Positions 42,287 to 51,687 of a DNA stretch of 64,000 nt are shown here, one piece after another; the stretch's first letter is position 1, and every line of letters begins with the position of its first letter. Under the pieces are notes generated by a model that saw only the letters and a program-made list of their open reading frames with translations, ran no database searches and was not told the DNA's origin. The position numbers and the translations under genes were made by a program. This DNA comes from Amycolatopsis sp. 2-15 (GTDB taxonomy: Bacteria; Actinomycetota; Actinomycetes; Mycobacteriales; Pseudonocardiaceae): contig NZ_CP127294.1 of NCBI RefSeq assembly GCF_030285625.1, positions 3,792,001 to 3,856,000 of the forward strand, given 5' to 3'.

Positions 42287-43033
42287 ATGTTCGATGTCAG
42301 CGAGGTGACGGTGATCGCCGTCGACGTCTTCGGGACCACTGTGGACTGGCGTAGCGGCGTGATCGACGGCGTGGCCGCGATCGCCGGACACCACGAGACC
42401 GAGTTCGACTGCCCCGCGCTCGTGGACGCGTGGCGCGAGCGTTACCTGCCCGCGGTCGGGCAGATCAACCGCGGCGAGCGCGCCTGGGCGAACCTCGACG
42501 CCGTGCACCGCGAGGCGCTCGACGAGTGCCTGGAGGTGTTCGGCGTCGCCGGGAAGTTCGGCGCCGAGGCGCGCGAGCGCATGGTCAGGGCCTGGTACGC
42601 GCTGCCGCCGTGGCCGGACGCCGCCGCGGGCCTGGCCGAGCTGCGCCGCGACTTCGTGGTGGTCGCGCTGTCCAACGGCGGGTTCGCCCAGCTGACCCAC
42701 GTGGTGAAGGGTGCCGGCCTCGGGTTCGACGCGATCCTGTCGGCCGAGAACGTGGGCGCGTACAAGCCGGATCGCCGCGCGTACGTCAATGCGGCGAAGC
42801 TGCTCGACGCCGAGCCTCGCACCATCCTGATGGTCGCCGCCCACACTTGGGACATCCACGGCGCCCGCGACGCGGGGTTCCGCACGACCTTCGTCGAACG
42901 ACCGGGGGAAAAGGGCCCCGACCGGCCCGCCGACGCCGCCGAGACCACGGACTGCGACCTCAGCGCGGTGAGCTTCGCGGACCTCGCCGGCCAGCTGCGC
43001 GGGGCTAGGAAGGGTGTCGACGCAGGTCATTGA
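42287..43033 (+). CDS. HAD hydrolase, haloacid dehalogenase type II-like
   Basis: A 248-residue HAD enzyme. Motif I DVFGTTVDW holds the nucleophilic Asp (about residue 13), motif II is VVALSNGGF, motif III is the Lys of GAYKPDRRAY, and motif IV is MVAAHTWDIHGARDAGF with the distal Asp. The layout fits L-2-haloacid dehalogenases, which turn 2-haloacids to 2-hydroxyacids; chloroacetate or fluoroacetate would give glycolate, the substrate of the next operon. A phosphoglycolate phosphatase-like role is an alternative. ATG 42287 with GGAG-like upstream sequence. Confidence 0.85.
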   Translation: MFDVSEVTVIAVDVFGTTVDWRSGVIDGVAAIAGHHETEFDCPALVDAWRERYLPAVGQINRGERAWANLDAVHREALDECLEVFGVAGKFGAEARERMVRAWYALPPWPDAAAGLAELRRDFVVVALSNGGFAQLTHVVKGAGLGFDAILSAENVGAYKPDRRAYVNAAKLLDAEPRTILMVAAHTWDIHGARDAGFRTTFVERPGEKGPDRPADAAETTDCDLSAVSFADLAGQLRGARKGVDAGH

Positions 43034-43205
43034 ATTTCACCATGCGGAAAATCAATTACACTTGGTGGAAATTTCTGGTCTTCAGCCCTTGTGGCTCGGT
43101 AGGCTGAGAGTTAGCGTTGGACGGGCTACGACTTGTATCTCAGTCATGTTCCAGACCGCCTCCGTGAACCGGGGAGCGCTGGACGAGCTGGTGGAGGTGA
43201 CGACG
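43034..43205. promoter_or_regulatory. AT-rich leader and promoter of the glc operon
   Basis: The first ~50 bases are unusually AT-rich for this DNA and contain GAAATTTC at 43068-43075 within TTGGTGGAAATTTCTGGTC, a plausible GntR/FadR site. The rest up to the GGAGG at 43193-43197 is probably untranslated leader. An in-frame ATG at 43146 could add 20 residues to GlcD but has no good ribosome-binding site. Confidence 0.5.
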
Positions 43206-44654
43206 ATGCCGCAGCGGTTGCACGCCGAGTTCGTCGAAGCCGTGGGGGCTGACGCGGTGGCGTCCGACCCGGTCGCCTTGCGGTCCTACGAATGCGACGG
43301 GCTGACCGGCTTCCGTGTCGTCCCGTCGCTGGTGCTCGTGCCGCGCACGGCGGAGGCGGTCGCCGCGGCCGTGCGGGTTTGCGCGAAGCACGACGTGCCG
43401 TTCGTCGCTCGCGGTGCCGGCAGTGGGCTGTCCGGCGGTGCGCTGCCCGTGGCCGACGGGGTGGTGATCTCGTTGCAGCGGCTGCGGTCCGTCGTCGAGA
43501 TCGACGTGGTGAACCGGCGCGCGATCGTCGAGCCCGGAGTGACCAATGTGGACATCAGCCGGGCGGCGGCGCCGTACGGGCTGTACTTCGCGCCGGACCC
43601 GTCGTCGCAGCAGGTGTGCACGATCGGGGGCAACGTCGCGGAGAACTCCGGCGGCGCGCACTGCCTCAAATACGGCTTCACCGTCCACCACATCCACTCG
43701 GCCGAGGTCGTGCTGCCCGACGGCTCGACCACGGTCCTCGGCGGCGACAGCCCGCAGCTGGGCGGGTACGACCTGCTCGGCGCGTTCATCGGCTCCGAAG
43801 GCACGCTCGGCATCGCCACGCGCATCACCGTGAAACTGCTGGCCAAGCCGGCCGCGGTCAAGACACTCGTGGCCGACTTCCCGTCCGTCGAGCAAGCGGG
43901 CGACACGGTGAGCGCCGTGATCGAGGCCGGCATCGTGCCCGCGGCGGTGGAGATGATGAACGCGCTGGCCATCAAGGCTGTCGAAGCGGCGGTCGACGCC
44001 GGCTACTCGCGCGACGCGGCCGCGGCGCTCGTGGTGGAGCTCGACGGGCCGCAGGCCGAGGTCGACGCGCAGTTCGCGCAGGTGAAGCGGCTGTGCGAGG
44101 AGTTCGGGGCGACGAAGCTGCGCATTCCGGCGAGCGCCGAGGAACGGGCGCTGGTGTGGAAGGGCCGCAAGGCCGCGTTCGCCGCGGTCGGGCGGATCAG
44201 CCCGAATTACTTCGTGCAGGACGGGGTTGTCCCGCGTACGCAGCTGGCGACGGCGCTGACTCGGATCTCCGAACTGGCCGCCGGGGCCGGGCTGCGCGTG
44301 GCGAACGTGTTCCACGCGGGGGACGGGAATCTGCATCCGCTGGTGCTCTACAGCGAGGCCGCCGGCGAGCACGAGCGGGCGGAGACGCTCTCACGGGCCA
44401 TCGCCGAGCTGTGCGTGGACCTGGGTGGCTCGTTGTCCGGGGAGCACGGGATCGGCACGGACAAGGTGTGTTCGATGCCGCGGCAGTTCAGTGAGGACGA
44501 CCTGGCCACGATGGCGCGGTTGCGGCTCGCGTACGACCCCGCGGGGATCTGCAACCCGGGCAAGCTGCTGCCGACGCCGCGGCTGTGCGGGGAACGGCCG
44601 GGCGTCTACCAGCCACATCCCCTCGAAGCCGCCGGCCTGATCGAGCGGATGTGA
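43206..44654 (+). CDS. glcD: glycolate oxidase FAD-linked subunit GlcD
   Basis: A 482-residue FAD-binding PCMH flavoprotein with FAD-oxidase C domain. LVPRTAEAVAAAVRVCAKHDVPFVARGAGSGLSGGALP-type N-terminal binding is followed by the signature TIGGNVAENSGGAHCLKYG (around residues 140-158) and FIGSEGTLGIATRITVKL. The C-terminal VFHAGDGNLHPLVLY and GEHGIGTDK hold catalytic His residues. It oxidises glycolate (or D-lactate) to the 2-oxo acid with GlcE and GlcF. It overlaps glcE by GTGA. GGAGG lies eight bases before ATG 43206. Confidence 0.92.
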   Translation: MPQRLHAEFVEAVGADAVASDPVALRSYECDGLTGFRVVPSLVLVPRTAEAVAAAVRVCAKHDVPFVARGAGSGLSGGALPVADGVVISLQRLRSVVEIDVVNRRAIVEPGVTNVDISRAAAPYGLYFAPDPSSQQVCTIGGNVAENSGGAHCLKYGFTVHHIHSAEVVLPDGSTTVLGGDSPQLGGYDLLGAFIGSEGTLGIATRITVKLLAKPAAVKTLVADFPSVEQAGDTVSAVIEAGIVPAAVEMMNALAIKAVEAAVDAGYSRDAAAALVVELDGPQAEVDAQFAQVKRLCEEFGATKLRIPASAEERALVWKGRKAAFAAVGRISPNYFVQDGVVPRTQLATALTRISELAAGAGLRVANVFHAGDGNLHPLVLYSEAAGEHERAETLSRAIAELCVDLGGSLSGEHGIGTDKVCSMPRQFSEDDLATMARLRLAYDPAGICNPGKLLPTPRLCGERPGVYQPHPLEAAGLIERM

Positions 44655-45808
44655 AGGGCGTGGCTCAGGAAATCTCGTTCACTCCGTCCACTGTGGAGCA
44701 AGTGCGCGCCGCGGTGGCGGACACGCGGGCGAGCCACCCTCGGCTGCTCGTGACCGGTGCGGGGACGGCCTCCGGGTGGGGCGCGCCGGCCGAGCCGGCC
44801 GACGCGGTCATCGACACGACGTCGTTGACCGGGGTGCTGAAATACGCGCCTTCGGATCTGACGATCGCGGTTCGGGCGGGTACGCCGTTCACGACCGTTC
44901 AGGAGACGCTCGCGGAGGCGGGTCAGCGCGTGGTGCTCGACCCGGCTCGCGCCCGGCGGGGCGCCACGATCGGCGGGTTGCTGGCCACGGCCGACGCCGG
45001 GCCCTTGCGCACGGCGTTCGGCAGCCTGCGCGACCTGGTCATCGGGACGACGGTCGTGCTCGGTGACGGCACGGTCGCGCGGTCCGGTGGACACGTGATC
45101 AAGAACGTCGCCGGCTACGACCTGGCGAAGCTGTTCCACGGTTCCCTCGGGACGCTCGGGGTCGTCGCCGAAGTGGTTCTGCGGTCACACCCGCTTCCGC
45201 CCGCGATGTGCACGGTGGCGGTCGAGGCGGGTGCGGTCGAGGCGTTCGACCTGGCCGGCAAGGTCGTCATGACGGGGTTGGAGGCGTCGGCCCTCGAATG
45301 GTCCGGTGGACGGCTGCTGGTGAAGCTCGAAGGGACACCGGAGGGTGTCGAGCAGCGCGAACGTGAGCTGTGCCGGCTTGCGGGCGCCACGGCCCGGGTA
45401 CTCACGGCCGAGGAGGCGGACGCGGCCTGGGCGGGTGTTGCCGCGATCGCGGATGGTGTTCAAGGGACAACAGTTGTGCGAATCGGGACAATGCCTGCCG
45501 CCGGCCCGGTTCTGGTGACGCGGATGGTGGCCGCGGGAGCCGCGGTGGCCAGTTCGATGGCGATCGGCGTCCACACCGTGCGGTTCGCCGGCGGCGACCA
45601 CGACGAACTCCTCACGCAGTTGCACGCGGAGTTCGGCGCGGCCGTGACCGTGCTGCGCCGCGACGGTCTCTCCGCCGACCGCGGATGGGGCCCGCCACCG
45701 GCGCCGGTGCGTGTGCTGCAGGCGATCAAGCGGCAGTTCGACCCGGCCGGACGGTTCGGTGCCGGCCGGTTCTCACCCTGGCTCGAAGACGAGGAGCGTG
45801 CGTCATGA
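44651..45808 (+). CDS. glcE: glycolate oxidase FAD-binding subunit GlcE
   Basis: A 385-residue PCMH-type FAD-binding protein, shorter than GlcD. TRASHPRLLVTGAGTASGWGAPA is the FAD pyrophosphate loop (residues 22-44), ARRGATIGGLLATADAG and GHVIKNVAGYDLAKLFHGSLGTLGVV complete the site. Together with GlcD and GlcF it forms membrane-associated glycolate dehydrogenase. GTG 44651 overlaps the glcD stop; GTG 44660 is an alternative. It overlaps glcF by ATGA. Confidence 0.9.
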   Translation: MKGVAQEISFTPSTVEQVRAAVADTRASHPRLLVTGAGTASGWGAPAEPADAVIDTTSLTGVLKYAPSDLTIAVRAGTPFTTVQETLAEAGQRVVLDPARARRGATIGGLLATADAGPLRTAFGSLRDLVIGTTVVLGDGTVARSGGHVIKNVAGYDLAKLFHGSLGTLGVVAEVVLRSHPLPPAMCTVAVEAGAVEAFDLAGKVVMTGLEASALEWSGGRLLVKLEGTPEGVEQRERELCRLAGATARVLTAEEADAAWAGVAAIADGVQGTTVVRIGTMPAAGPVLVTRMVAAGAAVASSMAIGVHTVRFAGGDHDELLTQLHAEFGAAVTVLRRDGLSADRGWGPPPAPVRVLQAIKRQFDPAGRFGAGRFSPWLEDEERAS

Positions 45809-47121
45809 CCTCGACCCTCGGCAGCTCCTTCGACGAGCACCACCCGCCGAAGCGCGAGCTGCTCGACGACTGCGTCCACTGTGGATTCTGCCTCCCGACC
45901 TGCCCGACGTACGTCGTCACCGGCCAGGAGATGGAATCCCCACGCGGGCGTATCTACCTGATGGACCTGGCCGCCCGGGGCGAGATCGGCGTGGACGAGA
46001 CGTTCGGCCACCACATGGACACCTGCCTCGGCTGCCTGGCGTGCACCACCGCGTGTCCCTCCGGTGTGCAGTACGACAAGCTCATCGAGTCGGTCCGGCC
46101 GCAGGTCGAGCGCCATGTGCCACGCGGCTTCTTCGACAAGGTCTTTCGCGCGTTCGTCTTCTCGCTGTTCCCGTATCCGCGCCGGCTGCGGCTCGCGGCG
46201 TTCGGCGGCCTGCTCTACACCCGGCTGGGCCTGCGCGCGCTCGTCCACCGGCTGGGCATCGTGAAGCTGCTGCCGCCCCGCCTCAGGGCGCTGGAAGCGT
46301 TGCTGCCGCCGGTGACGCTGCGGGCGTTGCTGACGAAGACGCCGGAACGGACCCTCAAGTCGGCCGGCCAAGCGCGGCTGCGCGTGGGGCTGCTCGCCGG
46401 CTGCGCGAACCGCGTGTTCTTCGGTGGCGTCAACGCCGCCACCATCCGGGTGCTCGCCGCCGAGGGCTGCGACGTCTACGTTCCGCAGGACAACCAGTGC
46501 TGCGGTGCGCTGTCCGTCCACGCGGGACAGGAGGAAGACGGCCTCACCCGGGCGAAGGGTACCATCGAGATGTTCGAGCGTTACGACCTCGACGTCGTCG
46601 TCGCCAATGTGGCCGGTTGTGGCTCCACGCTCAAGGAGTACGGCGACCTTCTCGCGGACGTTCCCGAATACGCCGAGCGGGCGCGGACCTTCGCCGCGCG
46701 AGTGCGGGACGTCAACGAGCTGATCGCGGACCTCCCCGCCCGCGCCACCCGGCACCCGATGAAGACCAAGGTCGCGTACCACGACGCCTGCCACCTGGCC
46801 AACGCCCAGGGAATTCGCCGGCAACCGCGCGAACTGCTGGGCAGTATCCCGGAGCTGTCCGTGCACGACATCGCCGAGGCGGAGCTGTGCTGCGGATCGG
46901 CCGGGATCTACAACCTGGTAGAGCCCGAGACGGCCGAAGAACTCGGCCGCCGCAAAGCGAAGCACCTCGCGGACGTCGAACCCGACGTTGTGGCCACCGC
47001 GAACGCCGGTGGCCTGCTGCAGATCCGCCGATTCCTCGACCAGGGGATCCCGGTCGTACACCCGCTCCAGCTGCTCGACGCGTCCATTCGCAACGTCGAT
47101 CCACTCGATACGCGTTCCTGA
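45805..47121 (+). CDS. glcF: glycolate oxidase iron-sulfur subunit GlcF
   Basis: A 438-residue subunit. Two [4Fe-4S] sites occur: CVHCGFCLPTC at residues 23-33 and CLGCLACTTAC at 74-84. Two CCG domains follow, marked by DNQCCGALSVHAG and AELCCGSAGIYNL, with heme- or quinone-linked electron transfer to the membrane chain. The Cys sets are complete. Coupled by ATGA to glcE; 79 bases separate it from glxR. Confidence 0.93.
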   Translation: MTSTLGSSFDEHHPPKRELLDDCVHCGFCLPTCPTYVVTGQEMESPRGRIYLMDLAARGEIGVDETFGHHMDTCLGCLACTTACPSGVQYDKLIESVRPQVERHVPRGFFDKVFRAFVFSLFPYPRRLRLAAFGGLLYTRLGLRALVHRLGIVKLLPPRLRALEALLPPVTLRALLTKTPERTLKSAGQARLRVGLLAGCANRVFFGGVNAATIRVLAAEGCDVYVPQDNQCCGALSVHAGQEEDGLTRAKGTIEMFERYDLDVVVANVAGCGSTLKEYGDLLADVPEYAERARTFAARVRDVNELIADLPARATRHPMKTKVAYHDACHLANAQGIRRQPRELLGSIPELSVHDIAEAELCCGSAGIYNLVEPETAEELGRRKAKHLADVEPDVVATANAGGLLQIRRFLDQGIPVVHPLQLLDASIRNVDPLDTRS

Positions 47122-47200
47122 GGGTCATTTCACCGCACCATTTCTCCACCGCCGGCTTTCCGGTGTTGGTTCAGCGCGCCGATTTCACAGGAGATTTCAC

Positions 47201-48082
47201 ATGAGCACGGTGGGTTTCATCGGCCTGGGCACCATGGGCCTGCCGATGGCCGAGAACCTGGTCAAGGCCGGGTACGACGTCGTCGGCTACAACCGCAGCG
47301 CGAAGCGGGTCGACGCGCTGGTCGCCGCGCGCGGGCGGGGCGCCTCGAGCATCGCCGAAGCGGTCAAGGACTCGGACGTCGTGATCACGGTGGTGCCGGA
47401 CTCGCCGGACGTCGAGGCTGTCGTGATGGGCGAAGGCGGCATTTTCGAGAACTCACACCCCGGTCAGCTGGTCATCGACATGAGCACCATCGAGCCGGCC
47501 ACGGCCCGCGCGGTCGCCGAAGCCGGTGCGAAAGCCGGCGTCCGCGTGCTCGACGCGCCCGTGTCCGGTGGGGAAGCCGGTGCCGTCGAGGGCGTGCTGT
47601 CCATCATGGTCGGTGGCGCCGCCGCGGACTTCGCCGCCGCCAAGCCGGTGCTCGAGGCCGTCGGGCGCACCATCGTGCACGTCGGTCCGCACGGTGCGGG
47701 CCAGACCGTCAAAGCCGCCAACCAGCTCATGGTCGCCGGACACCTGCAGCTGCTCGCCGAGGCGCTCGTGCTCGCCGAAGCGTCCGATGTGGACCCGGTG
47801 GTCGCCGTGGAGGTGCTCGGCGGCGGGCTGGCCGGCAGCACCGTCCTCGACCGCAAGTCGGAGAACATGCTCAAGCGCGATTTCACCGCCGGTTTCCGCC
47901 TCTCCTTGCACCACAAGGACATGGGCATCGTCACCGCGGCCGCACGGGAAGCCGGGGTGGCGATCCCGCTCGGCAGTGCGGTCGCCCAGTTGATCGCCTC
48001 CCTCGTCGCTCGCGGCGACGGCGGGCTCGACCATTCCGGTCTGTTCAAGCTCACCGAAGAGCTCGCCGGCCGGTCCCAGTAG
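47201..48082 (+). CDS. glxR: 2-hydroxy-3-oxopropionate (tartronate semialdehyde) reductase
   Basis: A 293-residue beta-hydroxyacid dehydrogenase. [16 protein letters not shown] at residues 5-20 binds NAD(P)[12 protein letters not shown] at 118-128 is the substrate loop, and Lys171 in GQTVKAANQ is the catalytic base. It reduces tartronate semialdehyde to D-glycerate, the step after Gcl, whose gene follows after 26 bases. CAGGAG lies eight bases before ATG 47201. Confidence 0.93.
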   Translation: MSTVGFIGLGTMGLPMAENLVKAGYDVVGYNRSAKRVDALVAARGRGASSIAEAVKDSDVVITVVPDSPDVEAVVMGEGGIFENSHPGQLVIDMSTIEPATARAVAEAGAKAGVRVLDAPVSGGEAGAVEGVLSIMVGGAAADFAAAKPVLEAVGRTIVHVGPHGAGQTVKAANQLMVAGHLQLLAEALVLAEASDVDPVVAVEVLGGGLAGSTVLDRKSENMLKRDFTAGFRLSLHHKDMGIVTAAAREAGVAIPLGSAVAQLIASLVARGDGGLDHSGLFKLTEELAGRSQ

Positions 48083-48108
48083 GACAGTCACTTGTCAGGA
48101 GTGGACTC

Positions 48109-49878
48109 ATGCCCAGAATGACCGCAGCCGACGCCGCCGTCGCAGTGCTGCGCCGCGAAGGTGTCACAAATGCCTTCGGGTTGCCCGGCGCCGCCATCAA
48201 CCCCTTCTACGCCGCGTTGCGCCGAGACGGAAACGTCGCGCACACGCTGGCCCGCCACGTCGAAGGTGCCTCGCACATGGCCGAGGGCTACACCCGGACC
48301 CAGCCGGGGAACATCGGCGTGTGCATCGGCACCTCGGGCCCGGCGGGCACCGACATGATCACCGGTCTGTACTCCGCCAGCGCGGACTCGATCCCGATCC
48401 TCTGCATCACCGGCCAGGCGCCGGTGGCCAAGCTGCACAAGGAAGACTTCCAGGCTGTCGACATCGCGGCCATCGCGGCCCCGGTCACCAAGTGGGCCGT
48501 GACGGTGATGGAGCCCGCGCAGGTGCCGGGCACGTTCCAGAAGGCGTTCTGGCTCATGCGCACCGGCCGGCCCGGCCCGGTGCTGATCGACCTGCCGATC
48601 GACGTGCAGCTGGCCGAGATCGACTTCGACATCGACTCCTACGAACCCCTGCCCGTCGCGAAACCGGCGGCGACGCGCGCCCAGGTCGACCGGGCGCTGG
48701 ATCTGGTGGGCGCGGCCCAGCGACCGGTGATCGTGGCCGGCGGCGGGATCATCAACGCCGACGGGGCCGACCTGCTGGTCGAGTTCGCCGAGCTGACCGG
48801 CATCCCGGTGATCCCCACGCTCATGGGCTGGGGCACCATCCCCGACGACCACCCGCTGATGGCCGGCATGGCGGGCATCCAGACGAGCCACCGCGGCGCC
48901 AACGCGACCATGCTCGAAGCCGACTGCGTGCTGGGCATCGGCAACCGCTGGGCCAACCGGCACACGGGTGATCTCGACGTCTACCGCGGCGAGCGCACGT
49001 TCGTCCACGTCGACATCGAGCCGACGCAGATCGGCCGTGTGTTCGCGCCGCACTACGGGATCGTGTCCGACGCGAAAGCCGCGCTGGAGCAGTTCGTCGC
49101 GGCGGCCCGGGAGCGACGCGATGCCGGTACGCTGCCGGATCGCGCGACGTGGGCAGCGGATTGCGCGCGCCGCAAGTCCACGATGGAACGCAAGACGCAC
49201 TTCGACGAGGTGCCGATCAAACCGCAGCGCGTCTACGAAGAGATGAACCAGGTGTTCGGAAAGGACACCCGCTACGTCTCGGCCATCGGGCTTTCGCAGA
49301 TCGCCGCGGCGCAGTTCCTGCACGTGTACCGGCCGCGGCACTGGATCAACTGTGGACAGGCCGGGCCACTCGGGTGGACGGTCCCGGCCGCGCTGGGCGT
49401 GGCCACCGCGGACCCGGACGCCGAGGTCGTGGCGATCAGCGGGGACTACGACTTCCAGTTCATGATCGAGGAGCTGGCCGCCGGCGCGCAGTTCAACCGC
49501 CCGTACGTCCACGTGCTGGTCAACAACTCCTACCTCGGCCTGATCCGGCAGGCGCAGCGGGCCTTCGACATGGACTACTGCGTGCAGCTGGGGTTCGAGA
49601 ACGTCAACTCGCCCGAGACGGCCGGCTACGGCGTGGACCACGTGAAGGTGGCCGAGGGCTTGGGCTGCAAGGCCATTCGCGTGCGCCGGCCCGAGGATCT
49701 GCGGGCGGGGCTGGAGAAGGGGCGGCAGCTGGCGGCCGAGTACCGCGTGCCGGTGATCGTCGAGGTGATCCTGGAACGCGTCACGAACATCTCGATGGGT
49801 GCGGACCTCGCTGGCGTGAACGAGTTCGAGCCGCTGGCCGAACGCCCGGAGGACGCGCCGACCGCGCTCACGCACTGA
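48109..49878 (+). CDS. gcl: glyoxylate carboligase
   Basis: A 589-residue thiamine diphosphate enzyme that joins two glyoxylates to tartronate semialdehyde and CO2. It keeps the hallmark Val51 ([15 protein letters not shown]) in place of the catalytic Glu of other ThDP enzymes. [44 protein letters not shown] and the ThDP motif [18 protein letters not shown]...NN are almost as in E. coli. The genes for hydroxypyruvate isomerase and glycerate kinase are absent here. The last gene of the glc operon. Confidence 0.96.
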   Translation: MPRMTAADAAVAVLRREGVTNAFGLPGAAINPFYAALRRDGNVAHTLARHVEGASHMAEGYTRTQPGNIGVCIGTSGPAGTDMITGLYSASADSIPILCITGQAPVAKLHKEDFQAVDIAAIAAPVTKWAVTVMEPAQVPGTFQKAFWLMRTGRPGPVLIDLPIDVQLAEIDFDIDSYEPLPVAKPAATRAQVDRALDLVGAAQRPVIVAGGGIINADGADLLVEFAELTGIPVIPTLMGWGTIPDDHPLMAGMAGIQTSHRGANATMLEADCVLGIGNRWANRHTGDLDVYRGERTFVHVDIEPTQIGRVFAPHYGIVSDAKAALEQFVAAARERRDAGTLPDRATWAADCARRKSTMERKTHFDEVPIKPQRVYEEMNQVFGKDTRYVSAIGLSQIAAAQFLHVYRPRHWINCGQAGPLGWTVPAALGVATADPDAEVVAISGDYDFQFMIEELAAGAQFNRPYVHVLVNNSYLGLIRQAQRAFDMDYCVQLGFENVNSPETAGYGVDHVKVAEGLGCKAIRVRRPEDLRAGLEKGRQLAAEYRVPVIVEVILERVTNISMGADLAGVNEFEPLAERPEDAPTALTH

Positions 49879-49988
49879 CGCGTCCGAAGTGGAGGGTTCC
49901 GTGCCGTAAGGAATCGGAAACTACTGCCACGCCTTCGTCGGCGATTAGCCTGGTTTCGGTCAGCCCGGCCAAGACGAAGGAAACATTC

Positions 49989-51110
49989 ATGGTGAAACGC
50001 GTGATAGCCGGTGGTCTCGCGGCCGTGGTCGCGGTCGGGCTCGCAGCTTGTTCTTCGGACGAGCCCGCCGCGCCCGCGGCCCCGGGGCCCCGCGCGGTGT
50101 ACGTGACCAATTGGGCGTCCGACACCGTCGCCGAGTTCGGGCTCGATGAAGACGGTGCGCTGAAGACACCGGCGATTTCGCTGCCGGTGGGGAAAGGTGA
50201 CACCCACCCGCAGGCGTCTGTCCGTTCGCGCGACGGGAAATGGCTCTACGTCGGCAACTGGGGCACGCGGGACGTCACTCCATTCCGGATCGAAGTCGAC
50301 GGGCGCTTGACCGCCTTCCCCTCCGCGCACGGTCCGGCACCGGAACCCGTGACCCCGTCCGGCATCGCGCTGAGCCCGGACGGCAAGAACCTCTACACGG
50401 CCAACTTCAGCAACGGCGGCGACGGAACCGTTTCGCACTACCGCGTTTCGGCCGACGGCCTGCCCCACGGCGTCGCGACGATCCCCGCCCACGGCCGCGG
50501 CACGACGGCTTTGGCGGTCTCGCCCGACGGCCGCACGCTCGTCACGGCCAACAGCGCTTCAGGTGACATCTCGACGTTCACCATCGCCGGTGACGGCAGC
50601 CTCACCTGGGTGACGACCGTCGCCACGGGCAAGGGGGCGTTCTTCGCCGCCATCACCCCGGACAGCTCGCACGTCCTCGTCACGAATTCCCTGGCCGACA
50701 GCATCAGCTTCCTCCACTTGGGCGCGAATTCCCGGCCCACGCTGGTCAGCACCGTGCCCAACCCGGCCCACGAGCCCCGCGGCATCGTCCTCACCGCTCA
50801 AGGCGACCGCGCCTACATCGCCAACTTCGCGAACGGCACCGGGCCCGGGCACATCACCACGTTCACGGTGACGGCCACCGGCATCAGCCCGGCAGGCCCG
50901 GCGGTGGCGACCGGCGGCAACGGAGCCGAGGGCATCGCACTGTCCCACGACGGCCGCAGCCTCTACAACGCGAACTTCAACACCAACGGCGACGGAAGTG
51001 TCACGAGTTATCCGCTGGCCGCCGACGGTTCGGTGGGCACCCCGCGGCCGCCGGTACTCACGGGTGGCCGTCAGCCGGACCTGACGAGCATCACCCTACC
51101 GGAGAGCTGA
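49989..51110 (+). CDS. secreted beta-propeller lipoprotein (lactonase-like)
   Basis: A 373-residue protein. The signal peptide VIAGGLAAVVAVGLAAC ends in a lipobox Cys at residue 21. The mature part has seven-bladed 6-phosphogluconolactonase/YVTN-type repeats: AVYVTNWASDTVAEF, WLYVGNWGTRDVTPF, NLYTANFSNGGDGTV, TLVTANSASGDISTF, HVLVTNSLADSISFL and AYIANFANG. It is anchored outside the membrane. A lactonase function cannot be claimed without catalytic residues. AAGGAA precedes ATG 49989. Confidence 0.87.
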   Translation: MVKRVIAGGLAAVVAVGLAACSSDEPAAPAAPGPRAVYVTNWASDTVAEFGLDEDGALKTPAISLPVGKGDTHPQASVRSRDGKWLYVGNWGTRDVTPFRIEVDGRLTAFPSAHGPAPEPVTPSGIALSPDGKNLYTANFSNGGDGTVSHYRVSADGLPHGVATIPAHGRGTTALAVSPDGRTLVTANSASGDISTFTIAGDGSLTWVTTVATGKGAFFAAITPDSSHVLVTNSLADSISFLHLGANSRPTLVSTVPNPAHEPRGIVLTAQGDRAYIANFANGTGPGHITTFTVTATGISPAGPAVATGGNGAEGIALSHDGRSLYNANFNTNGDGSVTSYPLAADGSVGTPRPPVLTGGRQPDLTSITLPES

Positions 51111-51173
51111 CCGGGCCGCCCTCGTTCGTGGCCACGACGGCTTTCCCCCTATCGGTGAGGAATTCGAAAGATC

Positions 51174-51470
51174 TCAGGTGAGCATGTGCATCCCGCCGAA
51201 GAACGCGACGGCGAGGACACCCACGGCGAACCCGACGAACAGCGCCGCGCCGAGCCCCGGCCGCAGCCGCGTGCCCGCGTAGGCCAGGCCCAGCGCGAGG
51301 ATCAGCCACGAGCCGATGAGGGCGACGCCGCTCATCATGGACTCGGCGAAGATGGCGGCGACTCGCGCGCCGGCCGCTACGAACAGGGCGAACCCCGCCG
51401 CTGCGGCCGGGATGACCCACGCTTTGCGGCTCAGGTGCGGTGTGTGGGCGGTTTCCGGTGACCTTTGCAT
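51174..51470 (-). CDS. small membrane protein
   Basis: A 98-residue protein with about three transmembrane segments: WVIPAAAAGFALFVAAGARVAAI, GVALIGSWLILALGLAY and ALFVGFAVGVLAVAFF. The N-terminus is polar and ends with a short HML tail. No family is recognised. AAGGAG lies eight bases before ATG 51470, which decides the start; the frame is open further upstream. Convergent with the beta-propeller gene. Confidence 0.72.
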   Translation of the reverse strand: MQRSPETAHTPHLSRKAWVIPAAAAGFALFVAAGARVAAIFAESMMSGVALIGSWLILALGLAYAGTRLRPGLGAALFVGFAVGVLAVAFFGGMHMLT

Positions 51471-51687
51471 GGCAACGCTCCTTGGCTGGATGACCACTGT
51501 TCGTAGTGTGCCTCGCGTCACGGCAAAGATCCCTTACCGTTGGCTAACGCCGCGTCTGCCTAGTGGTGCGGCCCGAACGAGGAAGACTTCGAGGGCTTGC
51601 TCCTGGCCATTGAGGACGGTGCCGGTTAGGGGTTCGTAATGACCGGGGTGGCCCTGGGATGGCCCAGGCGCTTGTAGCTTCGGGGAC

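Noticed and set aside
48109..49878. Annotation of the ThDP enzyme as acetolactate synthase
   Set aside because: Val51 in place of the catalytic Glu and near identity of many segments to E. coli Gcl, plus the glc/glxR context, identify glyoxylate carboligase.
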